Assembly: GCA_963664595.2 (NCBI GenBank)
Contig: CAXXOK010000007.1
Coordinates: 310,001 to 374,000, forward strand
Length of the DNA: 64,000 bases
Source: CAXXOK01 sp963664595
GTDB lineage: Bacteria > Bacillota > Clostridia > Christensenellales > Aristaeellaceae
Direction: 5' to 3'
The notes beneath the pieces are model-generated. The model saw only the letters and a program-made list of their open reading frames with translations, was not told the DNA's origin and searched no databases. Below, piece after piece: positions 17,752 through 25,318 of the stretch. The number at the start of each line of letters is the position of its first letter. The first letter of the stretch is position 1. Position numbers and translations under genes: made by a program.

Positions 17752-18672
17752 TTATGCCTTCGGCATAGCCTTTGCCCCATGGCCGTCAAGCCAATCGATC
17801 AGATCGGCAAAAACCTCCTCGCGGTTGGGCTCGTTGTGCATTTCGTGCCGCCCGTCCGGATACAGCTTCACCGTAACATCCTTCACCCCGGCGGCGCTTA
17901 GCTCTGCGGCCACTTTCCGCACGCCTTCACCGCGCCCGCCTACGGGATCGCTCGCTCCTGAATACATCAGGACAGGCACAGTTTTATCCATCGCGGACAG
18001 ATTTTGCGGATAGAGGTTTTTCAAGCCCTTGAACATATCGCGGTATGCCCCCGCCGTGAACGTGAACCCGCACAGCGGATCGGCGATATAGGCGTCCACC
18101 TTCTGCTCGTTGCGGGAAATCCAGTCCAGCGATGTACGCGGAGGCGCCCATTCCTTGTTATATCCCGCAAAACTCACGTTTTTCACCAGATTGGCGGGCT
18201 TTTTTTCGCCGCCGAAGGCGCACAGCAGGTCGGCCAGGAACAGCCCCATGTTCACCAGCCCCGGCGGAAAATGCCCCGTGCCGGAGAGCACCACGCCGCT
18301 CAGGCCCTGTTCATGTTTCAGGCAGTAGTTGCGCACCACAAAGCTGCCCATGCTGTGCCCCAGCAAAAAGTAAGGAAGATCGGGGTATTCCTGCTGCGTT
18401 TCCAGGCGCAGGGTATGCACATCCTCCACCAGCGCGCCGAACCCGCCGGGCCCGAACCACCCGAGCAGCTCCGCTTCCCCGCCGTGGCCCAGGTGATTGT
18501 GCCCCACCACCAGGATCCCGGCCCGGTTGAGCCGCTTCGCCATTTCATCATAGCAGGCGATATGCTCGGCCATGCCGTGCGCGATCTGCACAATGGCACG
18601 GGCCTCCCCCTCGGGCTTCCAGACGCGCTTGATCAGTTGTTTTCCCGTAACGGATTGAAAAGACTCCTGCAT
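17752..18672 (-). CDS. alpha/beta hydrolase, monoacylglycerol lipase-like
   Basis: A 306-residue alpha/beta hydrolase of the serine aminopeptidase S33/monoglyceride lipase type. The oxyanion segment is IVQIAHGMAEH, the nucleophile elbow is LGHSMGS, the acid is probably the Asp in YSGASDPVG, and the catalytic His is in PDGRHEMHNE. NHLGHGG is also family-typical. There is no signal peptide. Members cleave monoacylglycerols or lysophospholipids; the substrate is not known here. Confidence 0.88.
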   Translation of the reverse strand: MQESFQSVTGKQLIKRVWKPEGEARAIVQIAHGMAEHIACYDEMAKRLNRAGILVVGHNHLGHGGEAELLGWFGPGGFGALVEDVHTLRLETQQEYPDLPYFLLGHSMGSFVVRNYCLKHEQGLSGVVLSGTGHFPPGLVNMGLFLADLLCAFGGEKKPANLVKNVSFAGYNKEWAPPRTSLDWISRNEQKVDAYIADPLCGFTFTAGAYRDMFKGLKNLYPQNLSAMDKTVPVLMYSGASDPVGGRGEGVRKVAAELSAAGVKDVTVKLYPDGRHEMHNEPNREEVFADLIDWLDGHGAKAMPKA

Positions 18673-18711
18673 GGTACCGCTCCTTTCAAGAATATCATCA
18701 CGCTTTACAGC

Positions 18712-19548
18712 TTATATTTTCAATTTCAGGCTGATATCCAGCGGCTGCACATGGTTGGTCAGGTCGCCGATCGAAATGCAGTCCACGCCAACGGCCGCCA
18801 CCTCCCGGATATCGCGCTGGGCCATGTTGCCGGAGGCCTCCACCACGGCACGGTGATGGATCAGCGCCACCGCTTCCTTCATCTGCCCGGTGGTCATATT
18901 ATCCAGCATAATGATATCGGCCTTCACGTCCAGCGCCTCGCGCACCTGCTCCAGCGTTTCGGTCTCCACCTCAATTTTCAGGGTAAACGGCGCCCGGCTG
19001 CGTGCGGCGTTCACCGCGTTTGTAATTCCATTCGCCGCCTGAATGTGGTTATCCTTGATCAAAATACCGTCCGCCAGCGAAAAGCGGTGATTGTGGCCGC
19101 CCCCCACGCGCACGGCATATTTTTCCAGCACCCTGAGCCCCGGCGTGGTTTTGCGGGTATCGAGCAGCTTCACATCAAAATCCTTCACCAACGCCACCAT
19201 CGCGCGGGTGCGCGTGGCGATGCCGGACATGTGCTGCAGCAGGTTGAGTGCGGTTCGTTCGCCCGTTAAAATGGAGGCCGCGTCGCCGCTGATGTCCGCA
19301 ATCACATCGCCGCGCATGAGCAGGTCGCCGTCCTTGCTGTGAAAATCCAGCGCGATGTCCGCATCCACATAGGCAAATACGGCTTTCACTACCTCGGTGC
19401 CGCACAGCACGCCCTCGCTTTTTGCCAGAAAGCGGCCGGTGATCTGCGTGCCCTCCGGCACGGTGCACAGGGTGGTGATATCGCCGGTGTTTACATCCTC
19501 CCGAAGCGCGTTTTCGATGATGCGCTGCAGGTATTGCTGATCAATCAT
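18712..19548 (-). CDS. nadC: nicotinate-nucleotide pyrophosphorylase
   Basis: NadC (278 aa) converts quinolinate and PRPP to nicotinate mononucleotide, the third step of de novo NAD synthesis. Visible are the phosphoribosyl-binding blocks GERTALNLLQHMSGIAT, DTRKTTPGLRVLEKYAV with the RKT motif, GGGHNHRFSLADGILIKDNH, and LDNMTTGQMKEAV. It is last in the nadA-nadB-nadC operon and overlaps nadB by 8 bp. Confidence 0.96.
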   Translation of the reverse strand: MIDQQYLQRIIENALREDVNTGDITTLCTVPEGTQITGRFLAKSEGVLCGTEVVKAVFAYVDADIALDFHSKDGDLLMRGDVIADISGDAASILTGERTALNLLQHMSGIATRTRAMVALVKDFDVKLLDTRKTTPGLRVLEKYAVRVGGGHNHRFSLADGILIKDNHIQAANGITNAVNAARSRAPFTLKIEVETETLEQVREALDVKADIIMLDNMTTGQMKEAVALIHHRAVVEASGNMAQRDIREVAAVGVDCISIGDLTNHVQPLDISLKLKI

Positions 19549-21097
19549 GTTTTTCTTCCTCCCCGTCGGTGCGGAAATGTGAGCCCACGGACACGTGCCG
19601 CGCGATCGCGCCCTGCAAAATAGCCTTCGCGGTGGACGCCATGTTGTACAGTTCCATCTCCCGCACGGTATTCAGCCGCGCGCAGCGCAGGGCGCCGAGC
19701 ATCTCCTCCACCTGGGAAAGCCCAAAGGTGAGTTCTTCCCCGTTGCGGAGAATGCCGCAGTACTTCACCATGATGCCCTTGAGCGCGATGATGCGCTCCT
19801 CCGCGTCAATCTCTGTCTCGTGTACCGGTTCGCCGGCGGGCATTGCCACCGGCGGGTGAACCGGCACATTTTGCCCGGCGATGGTCATGGCGCAGCGGCG
19901 GCCAAACACCAGGCATTCCAGTGTGGAGTTGCTCGCCAGCCGGTTGGCCCCGTGCACGCCCGTGCAGGCCGCCTCGCCGCAGCACAGCAGCCCTTCGATG
20001 TTGGTGCGCCCCCACAGGTCGGTCTGTACGCCGCCCATCATATAGTGCTGCACCGGCCCGACGGGGATATCGTCCCTTGTAATATCAATGCCATGCTCCA
20101 GGCATTTGGCATAGATGGTGGGAAAGCGCTTGATCAGGAAATCGTGATCCGCGAACGAAATCCGCAGGCTGACATACGGCAGCGTCTGGTTATGGATCTG
20201 CTGATAAATTTCACGCGAAACGATATCCCGGGGCGCGAGTTCTTTCAGCGGATGCACCCCCTGCATAAAGCGCTCGCCCTTTTCGTTGAGCAGAATACCG
20301 CCCTCGCCGCGCACAGCCTCGGAGATCAAGAAGCACTGCCGGTTGCGGTTTTCGGGCGTGTACAGCCCGGTGGGATGGAATTGGATAAACTCCATGTCCT
20401 TGAGCGCTGCGCCCGCGCGCATCGCCATGGCCATGCCGTCCGCCGTGGCGACGACCGGGTTGGTGGTATAGCGGTAGATCTGCCCCACGCCGCCGGACGC
20501 GATCACCAGAAAATGGGTGCGGTACAGGTGCCAGTAATCGTCCTCAAACACGGTCACCCCGCACACACGTCCGTCCTGCGTGATCACATCGGCCACAAAG
20601 GCGTTCTCGTGCAGGCGCACGTTCTGCTTCTTCTGCATGGTCTGCTCCAGCGCGCGCACCATGAACAGCCCCGTGGCATCTCCACCCGCGTGCAGGATGC
20701 GGTGCATGCCGTGGCCGCCCTCCCGCGTGGTCATCAGGCGGCCCTCGCCGTCCAGATCAAACTGCGTGCCGATTTTGAGCATCGTTTCGATCTCATTGGG
20801 GCCTTCCTGCACAATCAGGCGCACGGCGTCCTCGTCGCACAGGCCCGCGCCGGCGGTGATGGTATCCATATAATGATAGAGAAACTGGTCGTCCTTCTCG
20901 GTAACCGCGGCAATGCCGCCCTGCGCCAGCGAGGAGGAGCTGGTTTCCGTTTTGTTTTTGGTAAACAGCGCGCAGCGCATGGTTTCGGGCAGATGATAAG
21001 CGGTATACATGCCCGCCAGGCCGCTGCCGATGATGGCTACATCCACATCGTGAACGATATACTGATCGGGATCGATATCCGTTACATACCGTCGCAA
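19541..21097 (-). CDS. nadB: L-aspartate oxidase
   Basis: NadB (518 aa) oxidises L-aspartate to iminoaspartate using FAD. It has the dinucleotide loop VAIIGSGLAGMYTA, the SSSLAQGGIAAV block, the active-site HPTGLY region and RGEGGILLN, and the catalytic loop GGVQTDLWGRTNIEGLLCCGE ending in ANRLASNS. The length is usual for Gram-positive NadB, and the C-terminal helical domain is intact. It lies 23 bp after nadA and overlaps nadC. Confidence 0.96.
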   Translation of the reverse strand: MRRYVTDIDPDQYIVHDVDVAIIGSGLAGMYTAYHLPETMRCALFTKNKTETSSSSLAQGGIAAVTEKDDQFLYHYMDTITAGAGLCDEDAVRLIVQEGPNEIETMLKIGTQFDLDGEGRLMTTREGGHGMHRILHAGGDATGLFMVRALEQTMQKKQNVRLHENAFVADVITQDGRVCGVTVFEDDYWHLYRTHFLVIASGGVGQIYRYTTNPVVATADGMAMAMRAGAALKDMEFIQFHPTGLYTPENRNRQCFLISEAVRGEGGILLNEKGERFMQGVHPLKELAPRDIVSREIYQQIHNQTLPYVSLRISFADHDFLIKRFPTIYAKCLEHGIDITRDDIPVGPVQHYMMGGVQTDLWGRTNIEGLLCCGEAACTGVHGANRLASNSTLECLVFGRRCAMTIAGQNVPVHPPVAMPAGEPVHETEIDAEERIIALKGIMVKYCGILRNGEELTFGLSQVEEMLGALRCARLNTVREMELYNMASTAKAILQGAIARHVSVGSHFRTDGEEEKHD

Positions 21098-21120
21098 AAT
21101 GATTTCCTCTTTTCGTTTCG

Positions 21121-22035
21121 TCAGGCCAGTGAAAGCATGCGTTCCAAGCTCCGCCGCGCACGGTTCATCATGGTTTCATCCAGCGCTATGGCATACCGCG
21201 TAAACAGCAGGGCATCCCGGAGATCGGAAAGGGTCGTTTTTTTCATATCGGCGCATTCCAGCGTGGGCGTGAGCAAATGGAAGGCCTTGCCGGGGCTGTT
21301 CTTTTGCAGCTCGTGGAGGATGCCCTTCTCCGTGGCGATGAGAAACGCCGTACCGGAGGCCTGCTTTGCGTACTGCAAAATCTGCGCCGTGCTGCCGATA
21401 GAGTCCGCCCGGTCAAGCACCTCCCGCGTACACTCGGGGTGCGCCAGCAGCGCCGCGCCGGGATGGGCCGCCCTGGCCCCGTCCACATCCGCCGCCGTAA
21501 GCCGGTGATGCACGGGGCAGTAGCCGGAATGCAGAATGATTTCCTTTTCCGGTACCTGCTCCGCCACATAGCGCCCCAGGTTTTGATCGGGCACAAAGAT
21601 GATCTGCTTCTCCGGCAGCGCTTTTACAATGTGCACGGCGTTGGATGAGGTTACGCACACGTCGCTTTCCGCCTTCACGGCGCAGGAGGAGTTTACATAG
21701 CACGCCACGGCCGCGCCGGGGTGCTGTGCCCGCAGGCGGAGGATGTCCTCCGGCGTCACCATGTCCGCCATCGGGCAGCCTGCGTCCGGCACAGGCAGGA
21801 GCACGGTTTTGTGCGGGGACAGTATCTTGGCGCTTTCCGCCATAAACAGCACGCCGCAGAACACGATGATATCGGCATCGTTGTCCTTGGCCTTCCGGCT
21901 GAGGGCAAAGGAATCGCCCACGAAATCCGCCGCGTCCTGAAGTGCTCCCGGCTGGTAATAATGGGCCAGAATCACCGCGTTCTTTTCCTGTTTCAACCGC
22001 TGGATATCCGCCAATAGCTTTTTTGTATCACTCAT
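21121..22035 (-). CDS. nadA: quinolinate synthase
   Basis: NadA (304 aa) condenses iminoaspartate with dihydroxyacetone phosphate to quinolinate using a 4Fe-4S cluster. The likely cluster cysteines lie in FCGVLFMAESAKIL, NSSCAVKAESDVC and HPECTREVLDRAD. HYYQPGALQDAADFVGDS is the N-terminal substrate block. First gene of nadABC; no promoter or NAD-responsive operator is obvious in the 60 bp upstream. Confidence 0.96.
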   Translation of the reverse strand: MSDTKKLLADIQRLKQEKNAVILAHYYQPGALQDAADFVGDSFALSRKAKDNDADIIVFCGVLFMAESAKILSPHKTVLLPVPDAGCPMADMVTPEDILRLRAQHPGAAVACYVNSSCAVKAESDVCVTSSNAVHIVKALPEKQIIFVPDQNLGRYVAEQVPEKEIILHSGYCPVHHRLTAADVDGARAAHPGAALLAHPECTREVLDRADSIGSTAQILQYAKQASGTAFLIATEKGILHELQKNSPGKAFHLLTPTLECADMKKTTLSDLRDALLFTRYAIALDETMMNRARRSLERMLSLA

Positions 22036-22089
22036 GATGCCGTTCCAATCCCTTTTATCCGTCCACGCGGCCTATGCGCGCGCCGTATA

Positions 22090-22127
22090 TGCACAAAACA
22101 GCCGCTGCTTTTTACAGCGGCTGTCTG
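22090..22127 (-). terminator. terminator of the BMP-type gene
   Basis: A 10-bp stem (22098-22107 with 22115-22124) with a 7-nt loop; on the minus strand it is followed by TTTGTGC. Confidence 0.75.
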
Positions 22128-22138
22128 TATCCGGTATC

Positions 22139-23128
22139 TTACCGCGTGGATACCACTTCGATATCGCCGGTTTCGATCATCAGGGCCAGTTCGTCCACCT
22201 CGTCCTTGACCTCGTCGGAAACCTGCTGGGTCATGTCGTCCGTGCCATAGCCTATGCTGATGATGCCTGTGGACATATCGGCTTCCCAAATCATGCCGCC
22301 GTCAAAGATCCCATCATCCAGGTACATGGCGACCGTCTGATAAATGCTCTCGCCGATATCTTTTACCATCGAGCAGATGATGTGCTCGGGGTCGATATAT
22401 TTCTGGTCCGAGTCCACGCCGATGGCATAGGTATCCAACTCCTCAGCGGCTTCAAACACGCCAAGACCGGTTTTTCCGGCAACGGCAAAGACCACATCCG
22501 CGCCCGCGGAATACAGCGCGATGCCCAGCTCCTTGCCCTTGTCGGGGGATTCATAATCCCCGGCATACACGGGCGGCAGCACCGTGCCATCGGGGTTGGC
22601 GTACAATGCGCCTTGCTCGTAGCCTACAAAGAAGTTGTTGATGGTGTCGATCTCCTCGCCGCCCACAAAGCCGACAATCTGCGTAGCGGAGGTTTTCATG
22701 GCGATATAGCCGGCCAGGAAAGAGCCTTCATTTTCGGCATAGGTAATGGACAGCAGGTTGTCTCCCAGGCCGTCCAGCCCATTATCCACAAAGATGAACA
22801 GGGTATCGGGCATCTGGGGCACCACCTCGGTGAGCGCGTCCCAGTACTGCCAGCCCACTGCCACCACGATATCGTTGGTTTCGGCGGCGTCAACCAGCGA
22901 GGTCAAATATTTCCCGGCGTCCGTTTTGCATTCCACATAGCTGCCGTCCACGCCGTAATCATCCACCAGCGCAAGCAGGCCGTCGTAGGCGCTGTCGTTA
23001 AAGCCGAGATCACCCAGCGCCTCGGCAAAGCACACGGCCACCTTCAAAGAGCCGTCTTCAGCCGACGCAACCGCAAAAACAGAAAATACCAGCGTGGCAC
23101 ACAGAATAACAGATATCAGTTTTTTCAT
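22139..23128 (-). CDS. BMP-family extracytoplasmic binding protein
   Basis: A 329-residue exported protein of the basic membrane protein/PnrA/Med family, whose studied members bind purine nucleosides for an ABC importer. Typical blocks are LGDLGFNDSAYDGL, VGWQYWDALTEV, ITYAENEGSFLAGYIA and VGFVGGEE. The signal peptide ends ASA-E; unlike most Gram-positive members there is no lipobox cysteine at the cleavage site. No permease or ATPase gene lies nearby, so it is an orphan binding protein. Confidence 0.85.
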   Translation of the reverse strand: MKKLISVILCATLVFSVFAVASAEDGSLKVAVCFAEALGDLGFNDSAYDGLLALVDDYGVDGSYVECKTDAGKYLTSLVDAAETNDIVVAVGWQYWDALTEVVPQMPDTLFIFVDNGLDGLGDNLLSITYAENEGSFLAGYIAMKTSATQIVGFVGGEEIDTINNFFVGYEQGALYANPDGTVLPPVYAGDYESPDKGKELGIALYSAGADVVFAVAGKTGLGVFEAAEELDTYAIGVDSDQKYIDPEHIICSMVKDIGESIYQTVAMYLDDGIFDGGMIWEADMSTGIISIGYGTDDMTQQVSDEVKDEVDELALMIETGDIEVVSTR

Positions 23129-23189
23129 GAAAAAACCATCCTTTCATGCCCGGAAAACGCTATGATTGAGCGTATGGATTGCCGCCCCC

Positions 23190-23218
23190 ATTATACATGA
23201 CCCATCATGTGAATGCAA
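23190..23218 (-). promoter_or_regulatory. promoter of the BMP-type gene
   Basis: Minus strand TTGCAT (23213-23218), 17-bp spacer, TATAAT (23190-23195), about 60 bp before the start. The rest of 23220-23380 shows no gene or clear motif. Confidence 0.75.
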
Positions 23219-23381
23219 TCAAACCGTGCCATGATTTACGCTCCCAAAGCCGGTTTTTCCGAGGGCGGCGAAAATTTTCGGCAATGCGCGGTATGGCCGG
23301 GGCATCAAACGGCGCGGCGGTTCAGTGTTTTCGGGGCATATTTGCTGTCTGAAAGCCTTCTGCCTTTGCCGGGCTAAAACC

Positions 23382-23410
23382 TTGACTTTCTCCATGCCAG
23401 CGGCTATGAT
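23382..23410 (+). promoter_or_regulatory. promoter of the corA leader
   Basis: TTGACT (23382-23387), 17-bp spacer, TATGAT (23405-23410). It lies 230 bp before corA, so the mRNA has an unusually long leader of about 220 nt. Confidence 0.8.
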
Positions 23411-23460
23411 AGCAGAGGGATATTATCCCTTTTCATACTGCACAAAAAGGAGGAGCGCAC

Positions 23461-23559
23461 GTGGACGCGGACCCATACAGTAGACACGCATTTATTACCC
23501 GCTTCAACCAACCGAATATCTCGCTCCGAGAGGCTGTGCAGAGGAACGCGGCTGAGTAG
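23461..23559 (+). CDS. upstream leader ORF of corA (putative regulatory leader peptide)
   Basis: A 32-codon ORF starting GTG, with the consecutive Shine-Dalgarno AAGGAGGAG seven bases upstream, a better site than that of corA. The peptide begins MDADPYSRHAFITRF and ends QRNAAE, stopping at TAG 80 bases before corA. It lies wholly inside the transcript from the 23382 promoter. Leader ORFs control Mg2+ transporter genes mgtA and corA in enterobacteria, and acidic/proline-rich N-termini (MgtL begins MEPDP) destabilise ribosomes at low Mg2+. The M-D-A-D-P start here is similar in kind, but the peptide is not homologous to any I know. Coding is inferred from start, RBS and position only. Confidence 0.55.
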   Translation: MDADPYSRHAFITRFNQPNISLREAVQRNAAE

Positions 23560-23580
23560 CCGTCTGCGCCAATGATGTAT

Positions 23581-23642
23581 CTGCCTGCTCGGAAGCATTG
23601 CCGTCACCTTGGCGGCGTACAGAAGGGCAGGTTTTTGTGATG
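23581..23642 (+). promoter_or_regulatory. terminator-like hairpin touching the corA start (candidate attenuator)
   Basis: CTGCC (23581-23585) pairs with GGCAG (23626-23630), enclosing GCCGTC/GGCGGC (23600-23605 with 23611-23616, one G-T pair). T5 follows at 23632-23636, four bases before the corA ATG. Formed, the hairpin could stop transcription and would also hide the AAGGGCAGG region that must serve as the corA ribosome-binding site. Confidence 0.5.
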
Positions 23643-24572
23643 AAAAGAATTTTTCTCACGACGGATGATCACCTCACCGAAATCACAACCTTTGAAAAAG
23701 GCTGTTGGATTCATCTCCAGTCGCCCACCAGGGAAGAAATTCAGGGACTGAACGCGCGTTTTGCGCTGGATCCCACCTATCTGCAGGCGGCGCTGGACGA
23801 AGAAGAAAGCGCCCGTATCGACCGTGACGGCGATCAAACGCTGATCATTGTGGACGTTCCCTATGTGGAAACCGAGGAAAAGGGCTTCAGCTATTCCACG
23901 GTGCCTATGGGCGTCATCATGGTGGACGACGTAATCATCACCGTAACGTCCCGCGAGTCCACCCTCATCAACGATTTCACAGAGGAACGCGTACGCGGCT
24001 TCTGGACGTTCAAGCGAACCCGGTTCCTGCTGCAAATGCTCAACCGCAACGCAAGCCGCTACCTGGCGTATTTGAAACAGATCGACAAGGCCTCCGCCTT
24101 TGTGCAAAAGCGCCTGCAGGAAAGCATGCGCAACCGCGAGCTGCTGCAGATGATGCAGCTGGAAAAATCGCTGGTATACTTTTCCACCTCGCTGAAGGGC
24201 AACGAGATTGTGCTGGAGAAGATGATGCGCATGGATATGCTGCGCAAATACCCGGAGGACGCGGACCTGCTGGAAGACGTGATCATCGAAAACAAACAGG
24301 CCATCGAGATGTGCGCCATCTACCGCGATATTATGGGCGGCACGATGGATGCTTACGCCTCAATCATCTCCAATAACCTGAACATCGTCATGAAAGTTCT
24401 GACCAGCCTTACGGTCATGCTGGCCATCCCTACGCTGTTCGCCTCGTTCTGGGGCATGAACACGGCGGTGCCGTTGCAGGGCAACCTGTTGGGTTTTTGG
24501 GTGGTATGCGGGCTGAGCGCCGTGGTGACGGTGATTGTGTTTTTCGTTCTCCGCTGGAAGAAGATGTTCTAA
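23640..24572 (+). CDS. corA: CorA family magnesium/divalent cation transporter
   Basis: A 310-residue CorA-type channel. The long N-terminal cytoplasmic alpha/beta domain and stalk helix are followed by two C-terminal membrane helices with the signature loop WGMNTAVP (the G-M-N selectivity motif) near residue 280. The C-terminus ends in the basic RWKKMF. CorA pentamers admit Mg2+, sometimes Co2+ or Ni2+. The ATG at 23640 fits the usual N-terminus; an in-frame TTG lies 14 codons upstream. Expression is probably controlled through the leader described at 23382-23642. Confidence 0.92.
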   Translation: MKRIFLTTDDHLTEITTFEKGCWIHLQSPTREEIQGLNARFALDPTYLQAALDEEESARIDRDGDQTLIIVDVPYVETEEKGFSYSTVPMGVIMVDDVIITVTSRESTLINDFTEERVRGFWTFKRTRFLLQMLNRNASRYLAYLKQIDKASAFVQKRLQESMRNRELLQMMQLEKSLVYFSTSLKGNEIVLEKMMRMDMLRKYPEDADLLEDVIIENKQAIEMCAIYRDIMGGTMDAYASIISNNLNIVMKVLTSLTVMLAIPTLFASFWGMNTAVPLQGNLLGFWVVCGLSAVVTVIVFFVLRWKKMF

Positions 24573-24580
24573 CGGCATCC

Positions 24581-24610
24581 GCGGCAGCGCCTGCGCACTG
24601 CCGCCTTATC
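24581..24610 (+). terminator. weak terminator after corA
   Basis: A GC stem (24581-24587 with 24598-24604) follows the corA stop; the T-tract (CTTATCC) is poor. Confidence 0.4.
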
Positions 24611-24614
24611 CCGG

Positions 24615-25208
24615 TTACCGCCGCATGGGATCGTAGCCGGTTGGATAATGCCTTGGCTGCTCCGGCTGCGCGGCTTCCTGTCCGCCTCTGGGATCCGGAT
24701 ACATGGGCTGCTGCGCAGGCCCGCCGTCGTACCGCTGTGTTCTGCCGTACGGCTGCTGGGGTTGCTGGGGCTGCTGGGGCATGGTTCCCCGCGGCTGGGC
24801 CCCGCCGCGCAGCAGGCGGTTGGTTTCCATAATCCCATCATGGATGGAAAAGAGCATCATGATCAGCTCATACGCCATGCGGACGCCGATGGGTCCGAGG
24901 ATCATCATCAGCAGCCCTCCGAAGAAGCTGCCGGAAACCATCGTGATGAATCCGTTGACGATGGCAAACAGAGCGCTGAACACATACAGGAATTTCAGAA
25001 TCAACGGGATGATGTAGTTTTCGAAGTTCACATGCGAAAAGAGTCTCAGCATGAAGCCCGAATACCGCGACCGTTTCTGCGCCCCGATCAGAAAGATTGC
25101 CGCGAAGACCGTACCGATGAGCGCCAGCACCACACCGATGATAAATCCGCTTCCGATTCCGAGTCCGAACCCGCTAGGATAATAATTGTATGAGCTGAGA
25201 TTGGACAT
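24615..25208 (-). CDS. small membrane protein, DUF4282-like
   Basis: A 197-residue protein with an N-terminal hydrophobic helix (about residues 18-42), a paired-helix module, and a C-terminal tail rich in Pro and Gln (PQQPQQPQQP). The core YVFSALFAIVNGF, then GGLLMMILGPIGVRMAYELIMMLF followed by GIMETNRLL, resembles the DUF4282 family, which has no known function. The tail is predicted to be disordered and cytoplasmic. Divergent from uvrC. Confidence 0.7.
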   Translation of the reverse strand: MSNLSSYNYYPSGFGLGIGSGFIIGVVLALIGTVFAAIFLIGAQKRSRYSGFMLRLFSHVNFENYIIPLILKFLYVFSALFAIVNGFITMVSGSFFGGLLMMILGPIGVRMAYELIMMLFSIHDGIMETNRLLRGGAQPRGTMPQQPQQPQQPYGRTQRYDGGPAQQPMYPDPRGGQEAAQPEQPRHYPTGYDPMRR

Positions 25209-25229
25209 CTCATTCCCTCCCGTACTTTG

Positions 25230-25258
25230 TTGTTGTCGCTGCCTGTTTTTGTTACAAT
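25230..25258 (+). promoter_or_regulatory. promoter of uvrC
   Basis: TTGTTG (25230-25235), 17-bp spacer, TACAAT (25253-25258), 60 bp before the start. Confidence 0.5.
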
Positions 25259-25318
25259 TATTATACCCGGCGCCTATTCAGCCGTCAACACCCTGCGGAA
25301 GATTGAAAGGAACGAACC

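Noticed and set aside
19595..21508. Open frame of over 600 codons on the plus strand opposite nadB and nadA
   Set aside because: NadB and NadA on the minus strand are unmistakable; the plus frame is His/Arg-rich nonsense produced by GC-rich codon bias.
23404..23607. 67-codon minus-strand frame in the corA leader
   Set aside because: Arg-rich product, no RBS, antisense to the well-supported leader region.
23411..23640. M-box (Mg2+) riboswitch before corA
   Set aside because: None of the conserved M-box segments could be found; the leader is better described by its ORF and hairpin.
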